Notes: generated by a model not told the origin, from the letters alone. Numbered from the stretch's first letter, positions 7,750 to 15,471 are shown. The stretch: DNA of 64,000 nt from CAZMZW01 sp964571135 (GCA_964571135.1 CAZMZW010000010.1:16486-80485); one strand, 5' to 3'. Program-made: numbers and translations.

Positions 7750-8442
7750 ATGACATTGAAAGGTTATTTTCCACATAAACTACCCGACCTGATCCCCTCA
7801 TCTTTCGGCTTTGCTTTTGTCCTGGGAAAACTTGGCTTAAATACGGATCCCACCTTTGAAGCCAACTGGGACAAAGTGAAGTACATCCGGAGGGGTATCT
7901 ACCAGCGCCCGATCGTAAATTCCACTGACGACGCTTTCAAACATTCCAGCCATTTGATCGAGCTGTGCCAGTACCATAACCCAATGTGGAATGACATGCC
8001 TTTATTGCTCAACATTCTGGTCCCTAATCTTGACCTGACCTTTATCAATACCTGGTTAACTCAGATCATCACTGAGCTCAATCCCAAAGAAAAGCCCCTG
8101 CTTTACACCACGGTCAAACACTGGAACGTGAACCTGCAGGGCGGTCCCAACTCGGAAGTTGTGTCAAAGACCATCCTGCAGAACGCAGATCTTATCTGCA
8201 GCCAGTACAACGTGGAACAGCCGTCCAATTTGCTCTACGTGGATAAGCTCAAGTATTGGGAATATTCCAATGGTCTGATGCAGTTCGCCCCTGATGGTGT
8301 TTTTGAATCCGTTATTCCTCCGGTGGCGGCTGACCCGCCCCCTGCGGATGAATCAGACCCCTCAACTCCCGTAGGTCAGGCATTCCTGCCTGACATAAAT
8401 ATTCATATCAAATGCCCCCATTGTAAAAATCTTATTTTCTAA
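7750..8442 (+). CDS. Phage protein with GH25-like or TIM-barrel flavour and an added zinc-like tail
   Basis: 230 residues. The body has a pattern (TFEANWDKVKYIRRGIYQRP, later LLYTTVKHW and NLLYVDKLKYWEYSNG) that loosely recalls glycosidase barrels seen in endolysins, but the catalytic acids of GH25 are not evident; this is a guess. The C-terminus is a patchwork: a Pro/Asp-rich linker, then VGQAFLPD translated from a REP palindrome (8371-8395), then IHIKCPHCKNLIF, a CxxC half zinc knuckle. No strong ribosome-binding site precedes ATG 7750. Confidence 0.5.
   Translation: MTLKGYFPHKLPDLIPSSFGFAFVLGKLGLNTDPTFEANWDKVKYIRRGIYQRPIVNSTDDAFKHSSHLIELCQYHNPMWNDMPLLLNILVPNLDLTFINTWLTQIITELNPKEKPLLYTTVKHWNVNLQGGPNSEVVSKTILQNADLICSQYNVEQPSNLLYVDKLKYWEYSNGLMQFAPDGVFESVIPPVAADPPPADESDPSTPVGQAFLPDINIHIKCPHCKNLIF
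8371..8395 (+). repeat. REP-type palindrome, copy 3, translated in frame
   Basis: GTAGG then TCAGGCATTCCTGCCTGA inside the 3' end of the 7750 gene. It is read in frame as VGQAFLPD and separates a proline-rich linker from a CxxC tail. Confidence 0.8.
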
Positions 8443-8453
8443 AGGAGCTCAAA

Positions 8454-8747
8454 ATGTTTTTCAATCTAATTCAAAATGGTATCGCGTACATCCAGGCAAA
8501 TCTTGTGGTGGTCGGAATGATCATGTCCATCGTGGCATACTTCCGGCTGGCGATCAAGGTTTATCCCTGGTGCCGGGCATGGATGATCACCGCCTTTGCT
8601 TTCTTGCTGGCGTTCCTTTTTGCCATCCCTGCAGGTGGGCTTGTTCTTTCAGCTGAGTTTGTTATTCATTTCTTCATGCTCGGTCTTGCCAGTACAGGCA
8701 TTTATAAGACCGGTGCAGCCATTGCGGAAAAGGCAAAGGATCTCTAA
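8454..8747 (+). CDS. Small three-helix membrane protein, holin-like
   Basis: 97 residues with three hydrophobic segments (about 13-35, 44-60 and 64-85) and a short charged C-terminus (AEKAKDL). AAAGGAG lies just before ATG 8454. Such proteins in phage genomes are commonly holins that let the endolysin reach the wall; here it is in the head-gene region rather than beside the endolysin. The family is not recognised; the membrane topology is what the sequence shows. Confidence 0.6.
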   Translation: MFFNLIQNGIAYIQANLVVVGMIMSIVAYFRLAIKVYPWCRAWMITAFAFLLAFLFAIPAGGLVLSAEFVIHFFMLGLASTGIYKTGAAIAEKAKDL

Positions 8748-8778
8748 CTACCTCACGCTTAACGTCCTACTTGCGAAG

Positions 8779-8810
8779 TTGAGGGGGGAATAACCATATT
8801 CCCCCCTCAA
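8779..8810 (+). repeat. Perfect 14-bp stem hairpin between phage genes
   Basis: TTGAGGGGGGAATA, loop ACCA, TATTCCCCCCTCAA. It is followed by AAAAAAGG, not a T-run, so it is not a standard terminator on the plus strand. It may stall polymerase or protect the mRNA end. Confidence 0.6.
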
Positions 8811-8823
8811 AAAAGGATTTCTA

Positions 8824-8940
8824 ATGGCAAACGATAGTCATTCTCCGCATGGGCGGAGAGTGACTACACCCGAAGCAGAGCGCCTTCGTGGCGCATCAGC
8901 GGAGGGTGCATACAGTAAAGGATTTATAGATGGCAAATGA
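8824..8940 (+). pseudogene. Orphan duplicate of the 8930 gene start reading through a repeat
   Basis: AAAGGATTTCTA precedes ATG 8824 and codons MAND, matching AAAGGATTTATAG plus MAND of the intact gene at 8930 with one silent change. The frame then runs through the whole two-hairpin element and stops eight bases inside the next gene. Same arrangement as at 2219 and 3051. Confidence 0.6.
8837..8908 (+). repeat. Two-hairpin element, copy D
   Basis: Longer hairpin 1 (12 bp, GTCATTCTCCGC with GCGGAGAGTGAC, loop ATGG). The closing stem is CACCC/GGGTG instead of TCCCC/GGGGA, a compensatory change. The inner apical stem is GCGCC/GGCGC with loop TTCGT; the middle stem is reduced to GC/GC. Confidence 0.75.
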
Positions 8941-9586
8941 TTTAGCTGAGTACAGAACAAGTATCCTCGCAACCCTGCTGGATACCGGCGTTAAATACTC
9001 CACCACCACCCTCGATGAAGCATTAAGACGGTGTCTCAATGACTACACCAGGGCATTTCCGGATTTCGGTTCTGCCACCATCACTCTGAGCAGCTCAGGA
9101 AGAACCATCGCACTCACCGCACAGACCGATCTGATCAGTGTATTTACCTGCTTGCATCCCTACGTGAGCACTTTGACGGATATCTACGAACGGGCACGCG
9201 AGGATTATTTTATTAATTGGGTTGCTGGAGTTCCTTACCTGCATTTCCAGGCATTGCCTTTACCGCTGAGCGGGGACAAGATCTATCTGGAATACACCAA
9301 ACCCCAGAAGGTGAAAGACCTGGATTCGGCAACAGCCACCACCATCCGGCTGGACCATAAACCAATACTGATCAGTGGAGCGGCTGGATTCTCTGCATTG
9401 ATCAGGTCCCAATCCCTGAATGAATCCTGGGGAGGATTACCCGGGCAAATGCCCAATCTTTCCCAATGGGGAAACATGATGCTTAAGCAGTTCAACGAGC
9501 AGTTGGTCATTATCAAACAAGAATTAAACCTCAATCCTTTCACGAAGAAGGGCTGGGATCTGGATGAGCATGATCATGAAGAATAG
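8930..9586 (+). CDS. Putative head-tail connector/adaptor protein, 218 aa
   Basis: AAAGGA lies seven bases before ATG 8930. The N-terminal 45 residues are helical with TLLDTGVKYSTTTLDEALRRCLNDY, the pattern common in small phage adaptor proteins that dock under the portal (a helix bundle with an embedded beta part). The middle is beta-rich and the end is charged (DLDEHDHEE). Position after capsid genes supports a connector role. No catalytic motif is seen; family membership is inferred. Confidence 0.55.
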   Translation: MANDLAEYRTSILATLLDTGVKYSTTTLDEALRRCLNDYTRAFPDFGSATITLSSSGRTIALTAQTDLISVFTCLHPYVSTLTDIYERAREDYFINWVAGVPYLHFQALPLPLSGDKIYLEYTKPQKVKDLDSATATTIRLDHKPILISGAAGFSALIRSQSLNESWGGLPGQMPNLSQWGNMMLKQFNEQLVIIKQELNLNPFTKKGWDLDEHDHEE

Positions 9587-9591
9587 TCGGA

Positions 9592-9660
9592 GCACTCTGC
9601 ATGATCAGAGTGCGGAGATCCCAGAAGCGGGGATCCTTCATGGATCCACCGCGGAGGGGA
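9592..9660 (+). repeat. Two-hairpin element, copy E, supplying a ribosome-binding site
   Basis: Hairpin 1 GCACTCTG/CAGAGTGC; GGAGATCCC; AGAA; GCGG/CCGC; apical GGATCC/GGATCC with loop TTCAT; closing GGAGGGGA (9653-9660). The closing GGAGGGG lies five bases before ATG 9665 and is the only Shine-Dalgarno there, yet it would pair with ATCCC in the folded element. Confidence 0.8.
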
Positions 9661-9664
9661 AATA

Positions 9665-10294
9665 ATGCCTACCCCTCAATGGCATCCCTATGACTGGCCA
9701 GACGACACTGTCCCGGTGGGAGGCTTTACTCCCATGCCCTGGGTGCCCCATGCCATCGATCTGGCCACCTGGGTGACCAAGGGCACCAATTGCCCGGCCT
9801 GTGATGTGCTTAAAGGCAGAACCTATCCATTGGGCTATTGGCAGGCCACGGTGATGCCTGGCTGGCACGATGGCTGCGACTGCCGGTTGGTTCAATCCAA
9901 GAGCTGGGTGAAGGAATCACCTCACGATCTGTGGGGCACTGAGCCTTTCTGGTGGAATCCCACCATGCCTTTGGGTCAGTACCTGATCCAAATGCTTAAT
10001 AAGTTTTTGAATTATTTCAACGGCAGAGCGGAATGGTGGAAGCTGGAAGGCGACGCTTATTCCGGGTTTGATGTTCTCTACCCAATATTTATGAGCATGA
10101 ACGGAGTTACTTCCGGACCCTGGACGATGATGAATTACAAGATCAGGGTCCAGGGGTTTGCTTCTGCCAATGCCAGCTACACAAGTTTATTGGATACCAA
10201 TAAGATCGTTTCCAATGTCTGTTTACCCTGGGAAACTTCCAACCGTGAGCTGCCCAATCCCAAGATCGATCTTGTCAGAGCAAGGAATAGATAA
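9665..10294 (+). CDS. Phage head morphogenesis protein, Mu gpF-like zinc motif
   Basis: 209 residues. The first 80 residues contain CPACDVLKGRTYPL followed after about 20 residues by PGWHDGCDCRL, which matches the CxxC...G...PxHxxCxC pattern of Mu gpF-type minor head proteins. In longer relatives this is the C-terminal part; here it is N-terminal, followed by about 120 residues rich in Trp, Tyr and Asn with no recognised fold. The start codon is served by the GGAGGGG end of the repeat just upstream. The next gene begins two bases after its stop. Confidence 0.62.
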   Translation: MPTPQWHPYDWPDDTVPVGGFTPMPWVPHAIDLATWVTKGTNCPACDVLKGRTYPLGYWQATVMPGWHDGCDCRLVQSKSWVKESPHDLWGTEPFWWNPTMPLGQYLIQMLNKFLNYFNGRAEWWKLEGDAYSGFDVLYPIFMSMNGVTSGPWTMMNYKIRVQGFASANASYTSLLDTNKIVSNVCLPWETSNRELPNPKIDLVRARNR

Positions 10295-10296
10295 TT

Positions 10297-10788
10297 ATGA
10301 CCGCACCCATCATCGGAACAGATTGCGACATCACCCTCACTCACCCATCGGTTAATTCCGGTGCTCCCTACGGTTTTGTCATCGCCAATGACCCATCCGT
10401 GAAAGGGGGATCTATCTCAGTTCAGCGTGCGGTGGACGAGGAGACACTGACCGTATCCATCCGCCTATTCTTGACGGTGCTTCTCGCAGATGATCTAAAG
10501 AATCCTGATGGATCCAAGCACTCGGCTACGAGGTCTCAGATGTACGCCAAGCTGCTGGCATACCTGGACACGAGCGACGGCCTGGCCATAGACACAGTGA
10601 TGGGCACGTTCGCGGGACTGGCTCCCCTGGGTTTCAGTGCTACCGAGCTTCACCAGGCGAAGGTATCCCACATCGCCTGCCAGTTCGACAACATCAGCGA
10701 GTACCACCCGCCGATCACATCCACCCTGTTCAGCAATTCCAAATGGGATGAAGTCACCCTCACCTGGGCGACGAGCTACTGGAGATGA
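10297..10788 (+). CDS. Phage structural protein of unknown role, 163 aa
   Basis: Starts two bases after the gpF-like gene stop, so probably translationally coupled. The product is soluble, beta-rich, with a neutral Ser/Thr-rich sequence and a C-terminal strand WDEVTLTWATSYWR. Size and position fit a tail-completion or neck protein. No family is recognised. The sequence just after it is dense in repeats, so downstream partners may have been lost. Confidence 0.5.
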   Translation: MTAPIIGTDCDITLTHPSVNSGAPYGFVIANDPSVKGGSISVQRAVDEETLTVSIRLFLTVLLADDLKNPDGSKHSATRSQMYAKLLAYLDTSDGLAIDTVMGTFAGLAPLGFSATELHQAKVSHIACQFDNISEYHPPITSTLFSNSKWDEVTLTWATSYWR

Positions 10789-11146
10789 AAATGCACCTGC
10801 AGTTTAGTAATGCCCCAAGTAAGATCGATCTTAGTAAGACCCTTAGTATTGCTGCAGCCTTAATGCGTATAACTGAAACCGCCGTCAGGTTTGCCTTCGC
10901 AGTAGCTTTCGGTTTGCCCGCCGCCCTGAAGGGCGGGCGGGGACGCGCTCCTCGCCAAACCTTCGCTCTGCTCCAGGCACGGGATGCCCTAAACCACACG
11001 GCTACGCCTGACTTATTACCCGTTCCATTCGGGGATGCCCTTACTGCTAGCCTTCGTGGCGCAACGCTCTCGGTCGCAGAAAGGGCTGACCATTCCCCTC
11101 ATTCCTTGAATCAACAACGGACAAGAGAACGCCCCCTTGCTGCGCC

Positions 11147-11228
11147 CCTTCCCCTCCCCCCCTTTGGAAACCCCTCCAACCCCAACACCCCGCATGGAAC
11201 ATTGAAAGGCAAAGGGGGGGATAGGGGA
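11147..11228 (+). repeat. Long C/G-rich inverted repeat, copy 2
   Basis: CCTTCCCCTCCCCCCCTTTGG ... AAAGGGGGGGATAGGGGA with CCCTCCAACCCC in the spacer. Closely related to 6725-6808; both would read as PLPPFG...SNP and KGKGG/AKGG. Confidence 0.7.
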
Positions 11229-11291
11229 GTTATGGGCGCTGGGCTCACCCCGCTCGGGCGTGATGCACGCTCCGGCGGCTGCGGGGTCGGA

Positions 11292-11360
11292 GCTCTCCGC
11301 AGGAGCGGAGAGCGCAGATCCCAGAAGTGGGCCGCCTTCAGGGCGGCACCACGGAGGGGA
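11292..11360 (+). repeat. Two-hairpin element, copy F
   Basis: Hairpin 1 GCTCTCCGC-AGGA-GCGGAGAGC; GCAGATCCC; AGAA; GTGG/CCAC; GCCGCC/GGCGGC; GGAGGGGA. The 3' two thirds is almost identical to copy B while hairpin 1 has a different but still perfectly paired sequence. Confidence 0.8.
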
Positions 11361-11534
11361 GATATTCGCGCCGTCGTGGCTAAGCGCCACACGCGGTCAG
11401 CCTTAAGCTCCGCTCTCCCGCCAGAGTTAAATCGGTCTGGCGACTTCGCTTCGCTGGGCTTCCCGCTACGCTCGCCAAGAACGCTCGCACGGCGCAGGTT
11501 TTATTCAAGCATATAATTATAGAAAGGATTTTCT

Positions 11535-12854
11535 ATGAGTTACCCACTCTCCGCAGACGTTTCCGCTGGCGATATCACCGCTGCAGCACAGTACAACAAC
11601 CTTAGAGCAGATGCACTCAGGTTAGGCAATCTGACCGCTGACGCAGTTAATCTCGGATCCTTGATCGAATTCTTTGAATCCAAGCTCAATATCACCAGGC
11701 TGGCCGCCAACACCGTCCGAGTTGCTGCTTCTGCAGCCGTCCCTGTGGCCATGGTCGTGTACGGTGTCCCGGTCAGAGCCGTGGCCAACGTTGACCTGGC
11801 ATCCGGCGATGCGCCCTCCGGTGGTGCGAATACCTGGTACGTGTTTGCCAACCGGGTGGCTGGATCCACTTCTTTTACTCTCAGCGTATCCACGGTCTCA
11901 GCTGAGGCAGCCAACCAGAGAAGGATCGGTCAGTTCTATTGGGATGGCACTAAGATCGTGAAGGATTCCATCCAGACCGAGCTTTCCCTGCATTTGAAGA
12001 ACCTGCTTTATTTCAAAGAACCCATCCGGATGTGCGGAAGGCTGGGTCTGAGCACCGGCGACCCCATCCCTGCAGCAGATATCGCTTCTTCTGCGATCGT
12101 TTATTTCACTCCATACAAGGGAAATAGAGTTAGCCTGTACGTGCCTAATTATGGCTGGCGGGTTTATACCTTCACAGAGCTTACCCTGGATGTTTCCGGC
12201 TACACCACAGCCAAGAACTATGATATTTTCCTGTACGACAATGCAGGAACCCTTACCCTGGAAGGTTTGGTCTGGTCCAACGATACCCTGCGCGCCACTG
12301 CTTTATACAATCAGGATGGCGTTTGGGTGAAGACCAACGCCACCGATCGCCTTTACCTGGGGACCATCCGCATGAGCGGAGCCGGCGTCACCTGCGACAC
12401 ACTGAAAGCGCGTTTCGTTTGGAATAATTACAACCGGGTGATTCGTCCGATCAAGGTCATCGACACTACCGATTCATGGACCTATGCTACCGCCACATGG
12501 CGCCAGATGAATGGTGCTGCTGCCAATAAATTTGAGTACGTTGTGGGTCTGATCGAAGAACCTGTTTTTCTTGAATATATGATGTATGGCACAAATCCAG
12601 CTGCCACCCTGGCATTTCAAATTGGGGTTGGTTTGGATGTCACCAATGTCACCACTCCGACCCTTAATAATAGCGTTTACTGCCCAACTGTCTCTATCAG
12701 CCAAATGGCTTTATGCATTCTTAATGCTTTCCCGCTTCTTGGCTATCACTATATTGCTTTATTGGAATATGTTACAACCCCCACGGTCACCTTTCTTGGT
12801 GATAATGGCGGTACAACCGCACAAACAGGAGCTCACGGATGGATCAACTCATAA
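11535..12854 (+). CDS. Phage virion surface/tail protein, 439 aa
   Basis: AAAGGA precedes ATG 11535. The N-terminus (LSADVSAGDITAAAQYNNLRADAL) is helical; residues 60-130 are Ala/Val-rich beta; the remainder is a long series of short beta strands with Thr, Tyr, Asn and Gly, ending in GDNGGTTAQTGAHGW. No signal peptide or enzyme motif. Composition and location at the end of the structural block fit a tail or receptor-facing protein, but the family is not recognised. It overlaps the next gene by 16 bases. Confidence 0.6.
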   Translation: MSYPLSADVSAGDITAAAQYNNLRADALRLGNLTADAVNLGSLIEFFESKLNITRLAANTVRVAASAAVPVAMVVYGVPVRAVANVDLASGDAPSGGANTWYVFANRVAGSTSFTLSVSTVSAEAANQRRIGQFYWDGTKIVKDSIQTELSLHLKNLLYFKEPIRMCGRLGLSTGDPIPAADIASSAIVYFTPYKGNRVSLYVPNYGWRVYTFTELTLDVSGYTTAKNYDIFLYDNAGTLTLEGLVWSNDTLRATALYNQDGVWVKTNATDRLYLGTIRMSGAGVTCDTLKARFVWNNYNRVIRPIKVIDTTDSWTYATATWRQMNGAAANKFEYVVGLIEEPVFLEYMMYGTNPAATLAFQIGVGLDVTNVTTPTLNNSVYCPTVSISQMALCILNAFPLLGYHYIALLEYVTTPTVTFLGDNGGTTAQTGAHGWINS

Positions 12855-13105
12855 ATGTCTCTAAACTTCACCAGGAATTGCTTGCTGCCGGTCTTCCGGT
12901 CATCAGCGTTCACTCGGATGGCACGGTCGATTATTCCAGGCTGCTCTCCAAAGCCGAAGAGCTGAAGGTGGAAGCGCTCATCGCTGCCCATGACCCGGTC
13001 ATTATCTCCACACCCACCACCGAGCAGATCGTCTCTGCCCTCTGGAAAAAGGTCATGCTCGGCGATTCCACAGATGCTGATAAAATCTTAGAAATGCTCG
13101 AATGA
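12839..13105 (+). CDS. Small phage tail-associated protein, 88 aa (XkdW-like size and layout)
   Basis: Begins inside the last codons of the large surface protein (ACGGATGG), typical of coupled phage tail genes. The product is acidic with helical ends; LPVISVHSDGTVDYSRL and PTTEQIVSALWKKVMLGD resemble small proteins encoded after tail fibres in Bacillus-type phages. Function unknown; the resemblance is weak. Its TGA overlaps a further micro-ORF start (ATGA). Confidence 0.6.
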   Translation: MDQLINVSKLHQELLAAGLPVISVHSDGTVDYSRLLSKAEELKVEALIAAHDPVIISTPTTEQIVSALWKKVMLGDSTDADKILEMLE

Positions 13106-13194
13106 TTATCCTGAGTTGGATAAAGGATCTCTTAAGAGAACCTTATGAGTCTTTAATAGCGGAGGCAAAATGTCTGATTTTAATATCTGGTTAA
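13102..13194 (+). CDS. Possible 30-residue coupled micro-ORF
   Basis: ATG 13102 overlaps the preceding TGA (ATGA) and the frame ends 24 bases inside the next gene. The product (MIILSWIKDLLREPYESL...) is amphipathic. Both overlaps suit translational coupling, but there is no independent Shine-Dalgarno and the frame could be chance. Confidence 0.25.
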   Translation: MIILSWIKDLLREPYESLIAEAKCLILISG

Positions 13195-13427
13195 TCGTAA
13201 GCCTTGTGATTGTCATTCTGGGTTGCTATTTCACATACAAGAAGAACACATTTGTGGTTGAGATCATCAACTTCATCGCTTTTGTGGGTGCAATCGGCTA
13301 CGTCATCCTCATGCGATACACTTACTGGAGCTGGGCTTTGATCCCTATGATCTGGCTGGCAGGCATGATTGCGGCGGCTGTTTTATTGCTTTTATCCCAG
13401 AAGAGGGAGACCAACAAAAAGAAATAG
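13170..13427 (+). CDS. Small three-span membrane protein, 85 aa, last phage-side gene
   Basis: Preceded by GCGGAGG, eight bases before ATG 13170. Three hydrophobic helices (about 6-24, 28-47 and 53-75) and a basic tail KRETNKKK give a holin-like topology. It is the last plus-strand gene before the host minus-strand lipoprotein, only 21 bases separating the stops, so the phage/host junction should be close to 13428-13448. A host origin cannot be excluded. Confidence 0.55.
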   Translation: MSDFNIWLIVSLVIVILGCYFTYKKNTFVVEIINFIAFVGAIGYVILMRYTYWSWALIPMIWLAGMIAAAVLLLLSQKRETNKKK

Positions 13428-13448
13428 AAGTTAGTTTTCTTCCTGATT

Positions 13449-14576
13449 TTATGGAAGGGCAAAGAAAAGATCCCACTCCCCGGGATTAATTTCTTTGAAG
13501 GATGAATTTAATCCGGTTAAAACGATCCATGAATTCCCAGGTGCCAGTGCAAATGGTTTTTCCTGGGCATCAAGAAACCGTATGGGTTTTGAGCGATTGG
13601 TTACCTTCCATTTACCCTCAATCATTTGCCCATTGCGAAAAAAGATCGCTCTTTCTCCGCCGGTATTGCCCCATAATTCCACCTCATGTTTGCTGGGGGC
13701 GATCTCATCATATTTGGCAAATAAAATGATCACATTCGAAAATGCCAGCTGCTGCCCGGTCGTCTTTTCAGTTGAAGGCACCATGAAAATTGTTTCGGCC
13801 AGCAATTCATTATTCATCCAACGCAAGTATTTGCCGCTGAGTGAATCAAAGCGCCATTCCGTGCGATTGTAAAAATTGAAACGAATGTTCACCTGGCTGG
13901 CAGGTTTACTTCCTAACGCCGCATGATCGCTGAATTTCATGCCGCTTAGATCGTAGCGATGGTTATCGCTGGCTTGTTGTCCATACCATTTACTTAATTC
14001 TGCTGAATCCGCAAAAACCCCGATGACGCTGTGGGTGTCATTTCCGCAGAAAGCGGGACAGGGCGCCTCAAGGTTGGCTATGGCTCTTCTTCCCAGATCG
14101 CCGAAAATAGCTTCAAGTGTATCGCCATCAGCGCTGCCAAATCCAAGGATGCCTTGATAGAGGTTGACAAGCTGGATATCTACCAATCTTCCTGAACGCA
14201 CCGGTCCTATGCTTTTTGCATCCTGGCCGTAAAAGACCGCCAGAAACCGATTTTGACCTGTCCCGATATAGTAATCGAAAACAAGATCAGCGAAAGCCAG
14301 CCCGGCATGCGGCCGACCCAGGGAAGGATAATTGGAGACTTTGATCATCACCGGACGCCGGTCAAGGTTTGAAGGTTGGGCGACTTCAAGCCCGGTCAGG
14401 GGGTCCAATCCTTTTTGTGCAACTGTCGGCAAAATAGTTACTGTTGGAAGTGTCGGTTGATTTTTAGTAGCCGTTGCCCGGGATGTTGATATTGGGGTAT
14501 TGACTGCGGATTGACAGCCAGATAGAAAAATAGTTGTCAAAAGAAGTAGACAGATATATTTTATTGATCGTTTCAT
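13449..14576 (-). CDS. DUF3048 (YerB-like) lipoprotein
   Basis: 375 residues. The N-terminus is a lipoprotein signal with lipobox LSGC (Cys21), then a Ser/Thr-rich linker and the DUF3048 body: LDRRPVMIKVSNYPSLGRPHAGLAFADLVFDY and IGPVRSGRLVDIQL are characteristic, as is the C-terminal domain with NVIILFAKYDEI and GEWDLFF. The family is exported and membrane-anchored in Gram-positive bacteria and Chloroflexota; its function is not established. It stands alone, convergent with the phage genes. ATG 14576 is about 105 bases from the divergent lipoprotein gene. Confidence 0.85.
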   Translation of the reverse strand: MKRSIKYICLLLLTTIFLSGCQSAVNTPISTSRATATKNQPTLPTVTILPTVAQKGLDPLTGLEVAQPSNLDRRPVMIKVSNYPSLGRPHAGLAFADLVFDYYIGTGQNRFLAVFYGQDAKSIGPVRSGRLVDIQLVNLYQGILGFGSADGDTLEAIFGDLGRRAIANLEAPCPAFCGNDTHSVIGVFADSAELSKWYGQQASDNHRYDLSGMKFSDHAALGSKPASQVNIRFNFYNRTEWRFDSLSGKYLRWMNNELLAETIFMVPSTEKTTGQQLAFSNVIILFAKYDEIAPSKHEVELWGNTGGERAIFFRNGQMIEGKWKVTNRSKPIRFLDAQEKPFALAPGNSWIVLTGLNSSFKEINPGEWDLFFALP

Positions 14577-14681
14577 AATTCAATTATAAATTGTTCTGAT
14601 CAACCTCGAACCGTACCGCAAAACCATTGGGAATAACCTGCGTATATTAAGGTACAAATAAAAAATGAAAAGGGAATTCAA

Positions 14682-15398
14682 ATGAAAAAGATAAGCCGTC
14701 TACTCACAATATTTTCTATCGCTCTTCTTGCGATGGGTCTCAGCGCTTGTGCAGGGGTAACAAAAACCGAGAGCCGGGATGTAAGCGGTTTTGATTCAAT
14801 AGCCATCAGCGCTTTTGGAGAAGTGCGGATACGCCAGGGAACCATGGAATCACTGACCATCGAAGCGCCCAGCGATTATCTGCGTTATATAGAAACCGCT
14901 GTGGAAAATAAAACACTGACCATCTCCACCCGCCGTGGTTTTATTGGTGCACCTGTCCGCCGGGTGATTTACACCATAACCGTGAAGGATCTAAAAAGCC
15001 TGCAGCTCTCCGGTGCTGGCGCCATAAAAATATTGGATGGTTTTCAAAGCCAGGACTTCAGACTTAATTTAAGCGGGGCAGGCAGCATTGAAATTGATTC
15101 GTTGACTGCTAAATCATTAACGGTAAACTTCACCAGCGCCGGCGCAATTGTGATTGCGGGTAAAGTGGATACCCAATCAGTGAACCTGAGTGGATTAGGC
15201 AGTTATGAGACTGGCGATTTGGAAAGCAAATTGGTCAATATCAAATTGACTGGTGCCGGAAGCGCAACCTTATGGGCAACCGAGACCCTGGATGTAACGG
15301 TTTCAGGAGTTGGTTCGATCAATTATTATGGAAGCCCGCAGCTTCGCCAGAGTATTACTGGTTTGGGATCAGTCAATAGTAAAGGTGCGCACCGCTAA
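14682..15398 (+). CDS. DUF2807 head-GIN-domain lipoprotein
   Basis: 238 residues. A lipoprotein signal with Cys23 (LSAC) is followed by a right-handed beta-solenoid: FDSIAISAFGEVRIRQG, then repeated LSGAG, SGAGSIE, TSAGAI, SGLGS, TGAGSA and SGVGSI turns, the hallmark of DUF2807. Family members are cell-surface adhesin-like or auto-transporter-like proteins of unknown role. AAAGGGAA precedes ATG 14682. Single gene, ended by a strong terminator at 15415. Confidence 0.87.
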   Translation: MKKISRLLTIFSIALLAMGLSACAGVTKTESRDVSGFDSIAISAFGEVRIRQGTMESLTIEAPSDYLRYIETAVENKTLTISTRRGFIGAPVRRVIYTITVKDLKSLQLSGAGAIKILDGFQSQDFRLNLSGAGSIEIDSLTAKSLTVNFTSAGAIVIAGKVDTQSVNLSGLGSYETGDLESKLVNIKLTGAGSATLWATETLDVTVSGVGSINYYGSPQLRQSITGLGSVNSKGAHR

Positions 15399-15414
15399 AC
15401 ACCCTTTATACAGA

Positions 15415-15448
15415 AACAGCCGCAGAATTTTTCTGTGGCTGTTTTTTT
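15415..15448 (+). terminator. Rho-independent terminator after the DUF2807 gene
   Basis: AACAGCCGCAGAA, three-base loop, TTCTGTGGCTGTT followed by a T-run. 13 paired bases with one G-T pair. Confidence 0.9.
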
Positions 15449-15471
15449 AATACTCATTTTCATCAATTAAA

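Larger units (their letters stand above)
10789..11534 (+). repeat. Repeat-filled 750-base gap between phage genes
   Basis: An open frame 10785-11516 spans the gap, but after roughly 40 plausible codons (MKMHLQFSNAPSKIDLSKTL...) it is translated repeat: C/G-rich inverted repeat (11147-11228), two-hairpin copy F (11292-11360), a hairpin GCCCGCC/GGCGGGC near 10917-10940 and further GC-rich palindromes up to about 11505. The start of that frame may be the stump of a real phage gene. The true next gene starts at 11535 with AAAGGA upstream. Confidence 0.65.

Noticed and set aside
10785..11516. A 243-codon open frame
   Set aside because: Beyond the first 40 or so codons it only translates palindromic repeats (PLPPFGNPSNP, KGKGGDRG and the two-hairpin element), so it is listed as repeat sequence rather than a gene.
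13428..13448. Phage attachment site
   Set aside because: The junction between phage-side and host genes must be near, but I see no tRNA and cannot identify a repeated core without the left end.
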